Assembly (NCBI GenBank): GCA_964627455.1
Contig: CAZVKC010000008.1
Location: forward strand, 62,001-126,000
DNA length: 64,000 bases
Direction: 5' to 3'
Origin: F-183 sp964627455
GTDB lineage: Bacteria; Acidobacteriota; Terriglobia; Bryobacterales; Bryobacteraceae
Shown: piece after piece, positions 41,778 to 52,100 of the stretch
Numbering within the stretch: position 1 is the first letter of the stretch
Layout of the letters: each line of letters starts with the position of its first letter
Notes under the pieces: model-generated
The model's database searches: none
Seen by the model: only the letters and a program-made list of their open reading frames with translations
Told to the model about the DNA's origin: nothing
Program-made: the position numbers and the translations under genes

Positions 41778-42562
41778 TGAGGGAATCCACCATGCTGCTG
41801 GCACTCGACGCAGGCAACACCAACATCACCATCGGCGCATACGACGGCGACAAGCTCATCAGCCGCTGGCGCCTGCGCACGATCCACGAACAAACTGCCG
41901 ACGAGTGGGGCATCCTGATGCGCAACCTGTTCGCGCTGAATTCGCTGGCGCTCGAACGCATCGGCGGAATTGTGATTTCGTCGGTGGTTCCGCCCCTCGA
42001 ACAAAACCTGACGGCAATGTCGCAGCGATATTTCGGCATCGACCCGATGTTCGTCACGGCGGCGACCGACACAGGAATCACCGTCCGCTACGACAATCCC
42101 CGTGAAGTCGGCGCGGACCGCATCGTCAACGCGGTCGCGGCATTCCAGAAATACGGCGGCCCCTGCGTCGTCGTGGACCTCGGCACCGCCATCACGTTCG
42201 ACGCGGTCTCAGCGAGCGCCGAGTATCTCGGCGGCGTTATCTGCCCCGGCATCGGCATCGCCATCGGCGGACTCTTCGCCAAGACTGCCCGGCTCCCGAT
42301 GGTGGACTTCCGCGAACCCGAGAAGTTCATCGGTTCGAACACTGTCGGCTCGATTCAATCGGGACTTTACTACGGCTTCATCGGCCTGATCGACGGCATC
42401 GTCGAACGCATGATCGGTGAACTCGGCCCCAACACCAAGGCAGTCGCCACCGGAGGCCAGGCGCCTCTCATCGTTCGCGGCTCGAAGTTTCTCAAGGCTG
42501 CCGACGAGGACCTCACACTCGACGGACTACGCATCATATGGCAACGGAATCAAATCCGCTAG
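41774..42562 (+). CDS. coaX: Type III pantothenate kinase
   Basis: A 262-residue CoaX that phosphorylates pantothenate, the first step of CoA synthesis. Motifs are MLLALDAGNTNITIGAYDG (phosphate loop), ISSVVPPLEQNL, YDNPREVGADRIVNAVAAF with the catalytic Asp, and CVVVDLGTAITFDAVSASAE. The ATG at 41774 overlaps the birA stop as ATGA; a later Met (MLLALDA) is possible. The birA-coaX order is common in many bacteria and helps the annotation of both. Confidence 0.96.
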   Translation: MMRESTMLLALDAGNTNITIGAYDGDKLISRWRLRTIHEQTADEWGILMRNLFALNSLALERIGGIVISSVVPPLEQNLTAMSQRYFGIDPMFVTAATDTGITVRYDNPREVGADRIVNAVAAFQKYGGPCVVVDLGTAITFDAVSASAEYLGGVICPGIGIAIGGLFAKTARLPMVDFREPEKFIGSNTVGSIQSGLYYGFIGLIDGIVERMIGELGPNTKAVATGGQAPLIVRGSKFLKAADEDLTLDGLRIIWQRNQIR

Positions 42563-43248
42563 ACGAAAACTGGCGAGGTAGTTACTTCAACTACTTCACC
42601 GAGATCGAAGAACATTTTCAACGTGCGCGCGGCACAGCGCTGTTTCTGCTGTCTCCGCTGGATTGGGCGCTGATCGAAAGCTGGAAGAATGCCGGCATCC
42701 CGCTGGCGGCTGTGCTCCGCGGCATCGATCTTGCGTTTGAGAAGTGGCGCGCAAAGAAGACGAAGACGCAGGCCGTGAATTCGCTGGCCTATTGCGCCCA
42801 GGCGATCGCTACAGAGGCCGAAGCGATGGCCAAGGGCGGGCCTTCCGCCACGGCGGGCACGACGACGCAGGATCCCGACGCGCCGTTTTCGAAAGAGGAA
42901 CTGGCGTCCTACTTCGAGAAGAACATCGCGGACCTGCGCAAGCAGGGTCTGGACGAAACGGCCGAAGCAATCACGCGCCTGCTCGCGGACATCGACACGC
43001 ATTACTACAACCTCGAAGAACTCGAACAACGACTCACCGCGCTCGAGGAGAAAATGATCGCGCAGGTCCGCTCGCGTATGACCGACGAACAACTCTTCAA
43101 CGCCCGTCGCGAACTCGACCTGCAATTGAAGCCGTATCGGAGCAAGATGAGCACCGACCAGTTGTCGATGCTCGAACGCCAGTTCCTAGAACGCAAGGTG
43201 CTCGAGGCGAACAACCTGCCTCGCCTCAGTCTCTTCTACATGCGCTAG
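42538..43248 (+). CDS. Conserved protein of unknown function, cofactor operon
   Basis: A 236-residue soluble protein starting at ATG 42538, 25 bases inside the end of coaX. It is Glu/Ala/Lys-rich and mostly helical. A first part (NWRGSYFNYFTEIEEHFQRA, TALFLLSPLDWALIESWKNA, VLRGIDLAFEKWRAKK) is followed by a linker and a coiled second part (YYNLEELEQRLTALEEKMIA, LDLQLKPYRSKMSTDQLSML). The first part could be a small DNA- or protein-binding helical domain; I cannot name a family. It converges with the MBL-fold gene, overlapping 4 bases. Confidence 0.8.
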   Translation: MATESNPLDENWRGSYFNYFTEIEEHFQRARGTALFLLSPLDWALIESWKNAGIPLAAVLRGIDLAFEKWRAKKTKTQAVNSLAYCAQAIATEAEAMAKGGPSATAGTTTQDPDAPFSKEELASYFEKNIADLRKQGLDETAEAITRLLADIDTHYYNLEELEQRLTALEEKMIAQVRSRMTDEQLFNARRELDLQLKPYRSKMSTDQLSMLERQFLERKVLEANNLPRLSLFYMR

Positions 43249-44510
43249 GACGACTTCGCCTTCGACTCGCGAGCAGCGGCCCCGAAAATCCCTTTGGACA
43301 TCGTCGAGGACTCGGCCGCCACTCGTTTTGCGTACGCTTCGCCTCGAACCGTGTGTGCGGCCTTGTTCGCCGGATCCGCAGCGATCGCCCAATCCGCGAG
43401 GTGGCACGCCAGCGCCAGGTTCCCTTCCGCGACCAAAGCCCGGGCGCGCTCCAGCAACTTATCGATGCCGCCTGCGAGGCCCGCGATCTCGCGTCCCTGC
43501 GCGTCAACCGGCGCAGGTTTCAATTCCGAGGGAATGCCCGAATACCAACCGCCGTACAGCCGGTACAAATTGCGCAGGATGAAGTCAGGCTCGTCGTACA
43601 CCGGCAGCAGATACGGACGCCTCTTCAACTTATCGGGGATCGTCAGCGTCGCCAGTGCTTCGTAAATCGTCGCCCCGCGATTCAACGAGCGGATCGCGTG
43701 CGCGTGGATATTCTCGAGATATTCAGCCGTTTCGACCAACGCACTCTGCACGCGATCCTCGCCGAAGATCGGAAGTCCATGCCCCGGCAGCAACATGACC
43801 GGTTTCTTCGCAGCCATCGCGCGCAACGCGGTTGCCCATTCGATGACATACCGCTGCACCTTCTGGGGATTCCCGGCGTTCGGCGCCGCCCAGATAAAGA
43901 GATCACCGGTGAACAACACGCGCTCGCGCGGCAAAAACACCCAGGTGTGATCGTCCGTCTCGCCAAGAGCGTGCGACAACTCAAAAAGCACGCCCCCGAT
44001 CATCAGACGCATCGAATCCGAGTACGTCAAATCAGGACGGATGGGCTTGGTCGGGAACTCCACTGCTCGCCCGAACTGACGGCTGTTGATGATCGAGTTG
44101 TAGCCGGCTGTCGCAATATAGCGGTCGAATCGACGATTCACATTCTCGTGCGCAATCACCTGCGGCGCATCCCATCCCTTGGACTTCGCTTCGCTCAGAA
44201 AGGGCGGCAGGCCATAGGCGTGATCGACGTGCCCGTGGGTGTACACCGCCGCTCGCACCCGCTCCGCCGACCAGCTGCGAATCCGCTCAAATCCCCGCCG
44301 GTTGAGCAGCACGTTGTATGATCCGGTGTCGATCAACACGAGCCCGTCGCTGGTCTTCACCACGCCCTGGTTCGCGAAATCCTTATAGAACCCGATGCCG
44401 GGAGCGACCTCTTCCAGCACCGACAGCATCGCAAAAGGATGGTCCGACTCGCTCTCCGTGGTGGTTCTGCCGAACCACAACGCGTCGGAAAGTTCACGCA
44501 ACGAAGCCAT
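43245..44510 (-). CDS. MBL-fold hydrolase, alkylsulfatase-like
   Basis: A 421-residue metallo-beta-lactamase-fold protein. The metal motif is AAVYTHGHVDHAYGLPPFLS, with further ligands in HALGETDDHTWVFL, LFTGDLFIWAAPNAGNP and MLLPGHGLPIFGE. The C-terminal part has LYGGWYSGIPSELKPAPVD and ARALVAEGNLALACHLADWA, a dimerisation-like region seen in alkyl sulfatases of the SdsA/BDS1 group. No signal peptide is apparent, so it should be cytoplasmic. Substrates could be sulfate esters, but other MBL activities are possible. It diverges from the DUF1553 gene at 44569. Confidence 0.87.
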   Translation of the reverse strand: MASLRELSDALWFGRTTTESESDHPFAMLSVLEEVAPGIGFYKDFANQGVVKTSDGLVLIDTGSYNVLLNRRGFERIRSWSAERVRAAVYTHGHVDHAYGLPPFLSEAKSKGWDAPQVIAHENVNRRFDRYIATAGYNSIINSRQFGRAVEFPTKPIRPDLTYSDSMRLMIGGVLFELSHALGETDDHTWVFLPRERVLFTGDLFIWAAPNAGNPQKVQRYVIEWATALRAMAAKKPVMLLPGHGLPIFGEDRVQSALVETAEYLENIHAHAIRSLNRGATIYEALATLTIPDKLKRRPYLLPVYDEPDFILRNLYRLYGGWYSGIPSELKPAPVDAQGREIAGLAGGIDKLLERARALVAEGNLALACHLADWAIAADPANKAAHTVRGEAYAKRVAAESSTMSKGIFGAAARESKAKSS

Positions 44511-44553
44511 GCGTCATAGGATACGCCAGATGTTTTTGTGCGTGGCGCAAATG

Positions 44554-44559
44554 TATCAT
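44554..44559 (+). promoter_or_regulatory. -10-like element just before the third DUF1553 gene
   Basis: TATCAT ends 9 bases before ATG 44569. A -35-like sequence at 17 bases upstream is poor (TGTTTT). If it is the promoter, the transcript would start within about 3 bases of the start codon and be nearly leaderless. Confidence 0.25.
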
Positions 44560-44568
44560 TGACAGTAC

Positions 44569-47500
44569 ATGTCGACTGCTGTCCTTTTGGCGATCGCCGG
44601 CGCCCTGGCCGCTGCAGATACCAATTCGTCGAAACCAATTGATTTCGACCGCGAGATCCGGCCCATCCTGTCGGACTATTGCTATGCATGCCATGGTCCT
44701 GATGAGGCCAATCGAAAAGCCGGACTGCGCCTGGATGTCAAAGAGGGCGCAATCGGTAAAGCGATCATCCCGGGCGACCCCGCCAAATCGCGAATCTTCA
44801 TTCGCATGAGTCACGAAAAGCCGGCCATGCGCATGCCTCCCGCCGCGTTTGGACGCAGGCCTGATGACAAGCAGATTGCGTTGGTGAAGCGCTGGATCGA
44901 ACAGGGCGCGGAATGGAAGACGCACTGGGCTTACGAACCGCCAAAGAAGGTGCAGCCTCCGACGGTCACGTTGAAGAACTGGGTTCGAAATCCGATCGAT
45001 TCATTCGTGCTCGCGCGCCTTGAGAAAGAAGGGTTGAAGCCATCGCCGGAAGCCGCCAAGTCAACTCTGCTTCGCCGGCTCACCTTCGACCTCACCGGAC
45101 TCCCGCCAACGCCAGCGGAACTCGACGCGTTCCTTGCCGACAAGTCCCCGAACGCGTATGAAAAGCAGGTCGATCGTCTCCTGGCCTCCTCCCATTACGG
45201 CGAGCGCATGGCGATGCAGTGGCTGGACCTCGCCCGTTACGCCGACACGCACGGCTATCACATCGACTCACATCGCGACATGTGGCCTTGGCGCGATTGG
45301 GTGATTCGCGCGTTCAACAACAACATGCCGTTCGACCGCTTCACCGTCGAACAACTCGCAGGCGACCTGCTGCCGAATCCGACCAAGGATCAGATCATCG
45401 CGACCGGCTTCAATCGCAACCACATGATCAACTACGAAGGCGGCGCGATTCCCGAAGAGTATCTCGTTGAGTACGTCGCAGACCGCGTCGAAACGACGTC
45501 GAACGTGTGGATGGCGATGACCATGGGCTGCGCCCGCTGCCATGATCACAAATACGACCCGATTAAGCAGGCTGACTTCTACAAGTTCTTCGCCTTCTTC
45601 AATACCGTCGACGAAAAGGGACTCGACGGCATGGCCGGTAACGCGAACCCGATCCTCGCGTTGCCCGACGACAACCAGAAGTCCCGCCTCGACCAGGTGA
45701 AGTCCGCGATCGCGAGGCGCGAAGCCGAACTCCCCGACAAGAAGGTCGATGAGATGTTCGCGACGTGGGAATCGGCGCAGCAGATCGATCTCGCTGGACC
45801 GGTCTCGCTCCGCAACGGCCTGCAGTTCCACTACGATTTCGAAGGCAACGTTTTCGACACTTCGGGACGCTACCGTCACGCACGCATCATCAGCGGCGAA
45901 CCTGGGTTCTCGAACTCGGGTGTCGGCCGCGGCATCGACTTCAACGGCGAAAACACACAGATCTCCGTCGGTCCGGCGGAACTCTCCGGTCCGTTCACCC
46001 TCGCCTTCTGGATGCGCTTCAACCAGGGTAAAGAAGCGACGATCCTCAGCAAGCCCGGCGCGATCGAAATCTGGCATGAGAAGCCGATGGCGATCCCACG
46101 CCTGCGCCGCGCAGCGAAACTCCACATCGATCTCGGACCGAACCGGTATCGCACTCGCGAACAACTGATCTTCGGCGAACTGAAGCACCTAGCGATCACC
46201 AGCGACGGTGGTCCACAAATTCGCCTCTATGTCGATGGAAAGCCGTTCGCGCTCGAACTCGCCGCATCCGGCCCACTGAGCCAGATGCAGAGCACCGAAC
46301 CGATCCAGATCGGCATCAAGACTGCGCGGGAACGGTTCAAGGGGCAGATCGACGACCTGCGTCTGTATTCACGCGTCATCGACCTCGCGGAACTCACGCA
46401 ACTGGCGGTCCACCAGCCCGTGCCGCCGCTACTGTCCATCGCGAAAGACAAGCGCACCAAACAGCAGAAGGAAGCGCTCCGCGATTACTACCTTTCGTAT
46501 CAGGCTCCCGCCGAAATGCGCGAAGCGTGGCTTGATCTGAAGGCGCTGCGCGCCCGCAAAGTGGACCTCGACGAAGAGATCCCCACCACGATGGTGATGG
46601 GCGAGGCCGAGAAACCGCGCGACACGTTCATCCTCGCTCGAGGTGATTACCGCAACACACGCGACAAGGTCGGACCTGCGGTTCCTGCCGTGTTGCCGCC
46701 GCTGCCATCGAACACCAAGATCAATCGCCTCGCGCTCGCGAAATGGCTCGTGGATCCCAGCCACCCGCTCACGGCGCGCGTTGCGGTGAACCGTTACTGG
46801 CAGATGTACTTCGGCCTCGGCCTCGTCAAGACCAGCGAGGATTTCGGGTCCCAGGGCGAACCACCCAGCCATCCGGAATTGCTGGATTACCTTGCCACGG
46901 AATTCCTCAAATCGGGCTGGGACGTGAAAGCCATGCAGCGCCTCATCGTGACGTCTGCGACCTACCGGCAGTCCTCGAAGGTCACACCAGAACTCCTCGA
47001 AAAAGACCCGCAAAACCGGCTGCTCGCGCGTATGTCGCGATTCCGGCTCCCCGCAGAAACGGTTCGCGACAATGCGCTCGCCGTCTCAGGATTGCTGAAC
47101 AAAGAGATCGGAGGCCGCAGCGTCTACCCGTACCAGCCGGCGGGAATTTGGGAAGAACTCGCCTATGGCGACCGCTTCAGCGCGCAGACCTACACGCCAT
47201 CCCACGGCAAGGATCTCTATCGCCGCTCGATGTACTGGTTCTGGAAGCGTACCGTTCCGCCCGCCACGCTGGCCACATTCGACGCTCCGGATCGCGAGAA
47301 GTGCACATCCCGCCGCGCCGTCACCAACACGCCGCTGCAGGCGCTCATTCTCTTGAACGACCCGACGTACATCGAGGCCGCGCGGATTCTCGCCACCAAT
47401 GCGATGCTCGCCACATCGGATCTCAACAAGCGCATCGCTTTTGCCTTCCGTACCGCGACGGGCCGGGATCCAAACGCGAAAGAGGTGAAGGTCCTCAAGG

Positions 47501-47673
47501 ATCTTGCCCTCAAGCAAACAGACGCTTTCGCGAAAGACACCAAGTCCGCCGAGGAACTCCTCAAAGTCGGCGAATCGAAGGCTAACGACAAACTCAAGCC
47601 CACAGAACTTGCCGCATGGACGACGGTCGCCAGCGCCATTCTGAACCTGGACGAGGTCATCACAAAAGAATGA
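44569..47673 (+). CDS. PSCyt1-DUF1549-LamG-DUF1553 secreted multidomain protein
   Basis: A 1,034-residue exported protein. After a signal peptide (MSTAVLLAIAGALAAAD) comes a PSCyt1 cytochrome-like domain (PF07635): IRPILSDYCYACHGPDEANR, a CxxCH site, then GLRLDVKEGA and RMSHEKPAMRMPP. DUF1549 begins near residue 130: NPIDSFVLARLEKEGLKPS, ERMAMQWLDLARYADTHGYH and a second CxxCH in MGCARCHDHKYDPIKQADFY. At about residues 414-610 a LamG/concanavalin-like domain is inserted (LQFHYDFEGNVFDTSGRYRH, GPFTLAFWMRFNQGKEAT, FKGQIDDLRLYSRVIDLAEL). DUF1553 ends the chain (MYFGLGLVKTSEDFGSQGEP, RRAVTNTPLQALILLNDPTY). It pairs with the overlapping DUF1501 gene. It may bind a surface glycan and haem; no reaction is known. 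Confidence 0.94.
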   Translation: MSTAVLLAIAGALAAADTNSSKPIDFDREIRPILSDYCYACHGPDEANRKAGLRLDVKEGAIGKAIIPGDPAKSRIFIRMSHEKPAMRMPPAAFGRRPDDKQIALVKRWIEQGAEWKTHWAYEPPKKVQPPTVTLKNWVRNPIDSFVLARLEKEGLKPSPEAAKSTLLRRLTFDLTGLPPTPAELDAFLADKSPNAYEKQVDRLLASSHYGERMAMQWLDLARYADTHGYHIDSHRDMWPWRDWVIRAFNNNMPFDRFTVEQLAGDLLPNPTKDQIIATGFNRNHMINYEGGAIPEEYLVEYVADRVETTSNVWMAMTMGCARCHDHKYDPIKQADFYKFFAFFNTVDEKGLDGMAGNANPILALPDDNQKSRLDQVKSAIARREAELPDKKVDEMFATWESAQQIDLAGPVSLRNGLQFHYDFEGNVFDTSGRYRHARIISGEPGFSNSGVGRGIDFNGENTQISVGPAELSGPFTLAFWMRFNQGKEATILSKPGAIEIWHEKPMAIPRLRRAAKLHIDLGPNRYRTREQLIFGELKHLAITSDGGPQIRLYVDGKPFALELAASGPLSQMQSTEPIQIGIKTARERFKGQIDDLRLYSRVIDLAELTQLAVHQPVPPLLSIAKDKRTKQQKEALRDYYLSYQAPAEMREAWLDLKALRARKVDLDEEIPTTMVMGEAEKPRDTFILARGDYRNTRDKVGPAVPAVLPPLPSNTKINRLALAKWLVDPSHPLTARVAVNRYWQMYFGLGLVKTSEDFGSQGEPPSHPELLDYLATEFLKSGWDVKAMQRLIVTSATYRQSSKVTPELLEKDPQNRLLARMSRFRLPAETVRDNALAVSGLLNKEIGGRSVYPYQPAGIWEELAYGDRFSAQTYTPSHGKDLYRRSMYWFWKRTVPPATLATFDAPDREKCTSRRAVTNTPLQALILLNDPTYIEAARILATNAMLATSDLNKRIAFAFRTATGRDPNAKEVKVLKDLALKQTDAFAKDTKSAEELLKVGESKANDKLKPTELAAWTTVASAILNLDEVITKE

Positions 47674-49106
47674 ACCACCCGCTGTTACTCGCTGAAACCC
47701 GCCGGCAATTCTTCGGCAAAAGCGCCAAGGGCATCGGCCTCGCCGCGCTCGCCTCGCTTTTCCAGCACGACGGATTCGCCGCGGCGAACATGCTCCCGGG
47801 CCTGCCTCACTTCGCTCCCAAAGCGAAGCGCGTGATCTTTCTGCATCAATCCGGTGGACCCTCGCAGCTCGACACATACGATTACAAGCCGCGCCTGCAA
47901 TCTCTCAAAGGCACCGAACTCCCGGACTCCGTCCGCATGGGACAGCGCATCACCGGCATGACCTCAGGGCAGAGTTCCCTGCCCGTTGCCGCGTCGATCT
48001 TCAAGTTCCAGCAGCATGGCAAGAGCGGGATGTGGATGAGCGAACTCGTCCCGCATACGGCAACGATCGCCGATCACGTCACCATGGTCCGGTCGGTGCA
48101 CACGGATGCGATCAACCACGATCCGGCGATTACGTTCATCCAAAGCGGCAGCCAGCAACCCGGGCGTCCATCGCTCGGATCCTGGGTCTCCTACGGGCTC
48201 GGCAGTGAGAATCAGAACATGCCGGCGTTCGTTGTCCTGCTCTCGCAGCAGCATTCTCTGAACGTCGACCAGCCGCTCTTCTCACGTCTTTGGGGCAGCG
48301 GATTTCTGCCGTCCAATCATCAAGGCGTGCGTTTCCGCGGAGGCGCGGAACCCGTGCTCTACCTCGACGATCCGCAGGGCGTCACCAAGAACACGCGCCG
48401 CAACATCCTCGACGCTGTCGGTTCCATCAACAAGATGCACCAGCAGGATTACGGCGATCCCGAGATCGGCACGCGCATCGAGCAGTACGAGATGGCGTAT
48501 CGCATGCAGACCTCCGTGCCCGACCTCATGGACCTCTCCAAAGAACCCGAGAGCACCTTCGAGATGTATGGTCCGGAATCGCGCAAGCCCGGAACGTACG
48601 CGGCAAACTGCCTGCTGGCGCGCCGTCTCGCCGAACGCAACGTACGGTTCATTCAGCTCTACCATCGCGGTTGGGACCAGCACAACGACCTGCCTCGCGA
48701 CCTTGCGCTGCAATGCCGTGGCACGGATCAGGCCTCAGCAGCGCTGGTACAGGACCTCAAGCAACGTGGACTCCTCGACGACACACTCGTCATCTGGGGC
48801 GGCGAATTCGGACGTACCGTTTACTGCCAGGGCCGTCTCACCGACACCAACTACGGTCGCGACCATCACCCGCGCAATTTCTGCATGTGGATGGCCGGCG
48901 GCGGCATGAAGGCCGGCAATGTCGTGGGCGAAACGGACGACTACTCGTACAACATCGTCTCGGATCCCGTCCATATCCACGATATCCAGGCCACCATCCT
49001 GCATTGCCTCGGCATCGATCACAAGCGCCTGACGTTTAAATTCCAGGGCCGTCATTTCAGGTTGACGGACGTCCACGGCGAGGTCGTACAAAAAATGCTG
49101 GCGTGA
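47670..49106 (+). CDS. DUF1501 family protein, Tat-exported
   Basis: A 478-residue DUF1501 protein with start ATG 47670 overlapping the previous stop as ATGA; the longer open frame upstream lies inside that gene. The N-terminus LLLAETRRQFFGKSAKGIGL is a Tat signal. Blocks include VIFLHQSGGPSQLDTYDYKP, RPSLGSWVSYGLGSENQNMP, FIQLYHRGWDQHNDLPRD, LVIWGGEFGRTVYCQGRLTD, NYGRDHHPRNFCMWMAGGGM and VHIHDIQATILHCLGIDHKR. This is the third pairing with a DUF1553 protein in 64 kb, always in the same order. Function is unproven. Confidence 0.94.
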   Translation: MNHPLLLAETRRQFFGKSAKGIGLAALASLFQHDGFAAANMLPGLPHFAPKAKRVIFLHQSGGPSQLDTYDYKPRLQSLKGTELPDSVRMGQRITGMTSGQSSLPVAASIFKFQQHGKSGMWMSELVPHTATIADHVTMVRSVHTDAINHDPAITFIQSGSQQPGRPSLGSWVSYGLGSENQNMPAFVVLLSQQHSLNVDQPLFSRLWGSGFLPSNHQGVRFRGGAEPVLYLDDPQGVTKNTRRNILDAVGSINKMHQQDYGDPEIGTRIEQYEMAYRMQTSVPDLMDLSKEPESTFEMYGPESRKPGTYAANCLLARRLAERNVRFIQLYHRGWDQHNDLPRDLALQCRGTDQASAALVQDLKQRGLLDDTLVIWGGEFGRTVYCQGRLTDTNYGRDHHPRNFCMWMAGGGMKAGNVVGETDDYSYNIVSDPVHIHDIQATILHCLGIDHKRLTFKFQGRHFRLTDVHGEVVQKMLA

Positions 49107-49159
49107 GCCCAAAACTGCTCCGGTTACGTTTATCATCAAAAAGGATCGGAGCAGATGAT

Positions 49160-52100
49160 ATGCGTCACGCTTTTCCAGCATTTTTAACAACTCTATTTTT
49201 GTGTGTTTCATGGGGACAGACCGTTCCGCCAATGCGCGGTCTCCCAGTTTCTGCGTCCGCGCGATTGAATACAACGAAATCGCTTCCGCGGACCTTTGCA
49301 GGGGCGCCCTTGCCGGCAGAGACACGTCTCCAACGGCTAACCTCCGCAGAACAGGAACTTGCCGCCTCGCCTTCCACTTTTGGCCTGAAGCGAGCGGGAC
49401 TGCATCGGACCGTTGATGCTACCGCACTCCGGTCGAACGGACTTTGGACCCGCACTGCAACAGGCCGCTCTATTTGGCGCGCCGCCGTCCAATCGCCCGG
49501 CGCTCGCGGCATCCGTTTGCACTTCAGGAATTTTGACGTCGGCGCCGGTCAAGTGTGGCTCCACGATGCACAAGGCGCCAGCGTCAGCGGCCCCTATCAG
49601 AATCGTGGACCCTGGAACGACGGCGACTTCTGGAGTGATATCGTGCTTGACGAAGCCGCCTACATTGTTTACGAACCCGCTCAGGGCGCAACTCAACAGG
49701 CGCCATTCGCGGTTGACGAGATTTCGCACGTCCTGCCGGGAGTTCTACCCTTTGCCGAAGATCGCGCAGGAGCGGCATCGGCCGCCGCATCCTGCAACCT
49801 CGATTCCACCTGCTACCCCGATTGGGCCGACCTCGCAAAGTCGGTTGGACGCTACCTCTTTGAGCGCAACGGCGGATCTTTCTTTTGTTCCGGCACCCTT
49901 CTCAACACGCGCAACAGCAGCGGCATTCCGTACTTCCTCACCGCCAACCACTGCGTGGATTCGGACGCATCGGCTCGCTCCGTACTTATGTTCTGGTTCT
50001 ACCAGACGAGCGTCTGCAACGGCGCCCCGCCAAACGAGCGGGATGTTCCGCGCGTACTTGGATCGACTCTTCTATCGACTCTGCAGAACACGCGTGGCGA
50101 CGCCACACTCCTCCGCCTCGCCAGCGTTCCTGACGGCGTGACCTTCGCCGGATGGACGGCCGAGGCACAACAAAACGGATCCCCGGTGATCGGCATACAT
50201 CATCCCACAGGCGACTACAAACGCATTTCCTTTGGGACCCTTCGCGATGCCTTCCGATATTCCGGATACGTCGGCGAGAATTTCCTGGGCGCATTCTGGG
50301 ACGGCGGTGGCCTGACCCAGGGTGGATCTTCCGGTTCGGGACTCTTCACCCCGAGCGGGCAATTGTTCGGAATTCTGAGCCATGGTCCGAAGTTCGACAC
50401 AAACGCGCAGTTTTGCGCAGGACTCCCCTTCGCGGACAACTACGGCAAGTTCTCGGTGTTCTATCCCCAGATTCGCGACTTTCTTGAAGAGCGCACGACG
50501 TCCACGCCCTCGACGCCGGGCGTCAACAACACGGACGCACGCGCGCTCACGTCCGGAACTGCGATCAGCCTGGACCTCGCCGCCGTTTCCAGTCCCACGC
50601 TGCTGGGCGCTCCCAACATGTTCCGGATCGCGGTGCCAGCCGGATCCACGCGCCTCGACATTCGCGTGACGTCGAACCCGAACGTGAATTTCGCAATCTA
50701 CGCGAGACTCAACAACCTTCCGGTGATTGAGAACGGCAAAGTGACAGCCGACAACAGCGACGAATCCGACGGCGGCAACAAGACGTTCTCCATCACGCTC
50801 CAGAGCAACCCGCCGTTGCGCGCCGGCACTTACTATATCCGGCTTGGAGTGTTCACAACCAACACCCGCACCGCTGCAACCATCACAGCTACCGCGGCAA
50901 CCGGTGGAGGTCCACTGACCTCCGGCGTCCCCGCACCGTTCCGGCTGGGACCGGTTCCGGGACCCACCCTCGCACCGTACACGTTCACAATCAACGTTCC
51001 GGCAGGAGCAACAAAACTGTTGATTGAGGTACGCAGCCAGAACCCCAGCATTGACGTAGATCTCTACGTCCGCTACGGCCAGGACGTCATCGTCAACCAG
51101 GCCGGGCAAGTCGTAGCGGACTACCGTTCCATCGAGAACGGCGGAAACGAAACCCTAGCGATCACGACGACCAGTTCACCGCCCTTGCGCGCAGGCGTTT
51201 ACTACATCAAGGTCGACATGTATCAGCCGAATGAAATCGCCCAGGGCACCGTCACGGCGACCGTCGAAGGCGGAACCTCGAGCGGATCGGCGCAGGTGGA
51301 TACGTTCGGCACCACGCTCATCACGAGCGGCCAGGCGGTGAACCTCGCGATACCCGCGTCACAGGCCGGCACGCTGCTTCGAGGGACCCGCGGTTACCGG
51401 ATCGAAGTCCCGCAGGGCGCCACTCGCCTCGAGGTGAAGCTCAACATGCAGAACCCCCTGCATGACCTGGACCTTTACGTTCGCTACAACCAGGACACGG
51501 TCATCAGCGGCGGACTGCCGGTAGCGGACTACTACTCGGAAAACCTGATTGGCAACGAATCGATCGTCATTACGCCAAACAGCAACCCGCCATTGCGAGC
51601 GGGCGTGTACTTCATATCGATCGGCGTCTTCACCGGAAACACGGCCATTCCAGCAACTCTACAGGCAACCGTAACCGCGGCAGGACAGGCGGCTCCCAAC
51701 GCTCTCACGGCCGGACAGGCACGCACGTTCAACCTCCCTGCAGTGAGTTCTGCAACTCTGTTCAATGGCGCCAGCGGATACACCATCAATGTGCCGGCCA
51801 ATGCGACACAACTCGAGATCCGCGTCAACACGGCGACGTCCAACGTCGACATGGACCTCTACATGCGCCGCGCATCGGACGTAGCCCTGCTGCAAGGAAC
51901 CGTCGTATCGGACCGCAGTGACCAATCCGCCGGGGGCAACAAGAGCATCATCATTCGAGCCTCTGACGGTCTCCGCGAAGGAACCTACTACATCGCCTTG
52001 CTGTTGTACAGCCAGAATCGCGCCGTAACCGGAACGATCACCGCAACGATTGCGACTTCGTCGGGAACGGCGACGCGAACCGTATTGACACCCAATCGCC

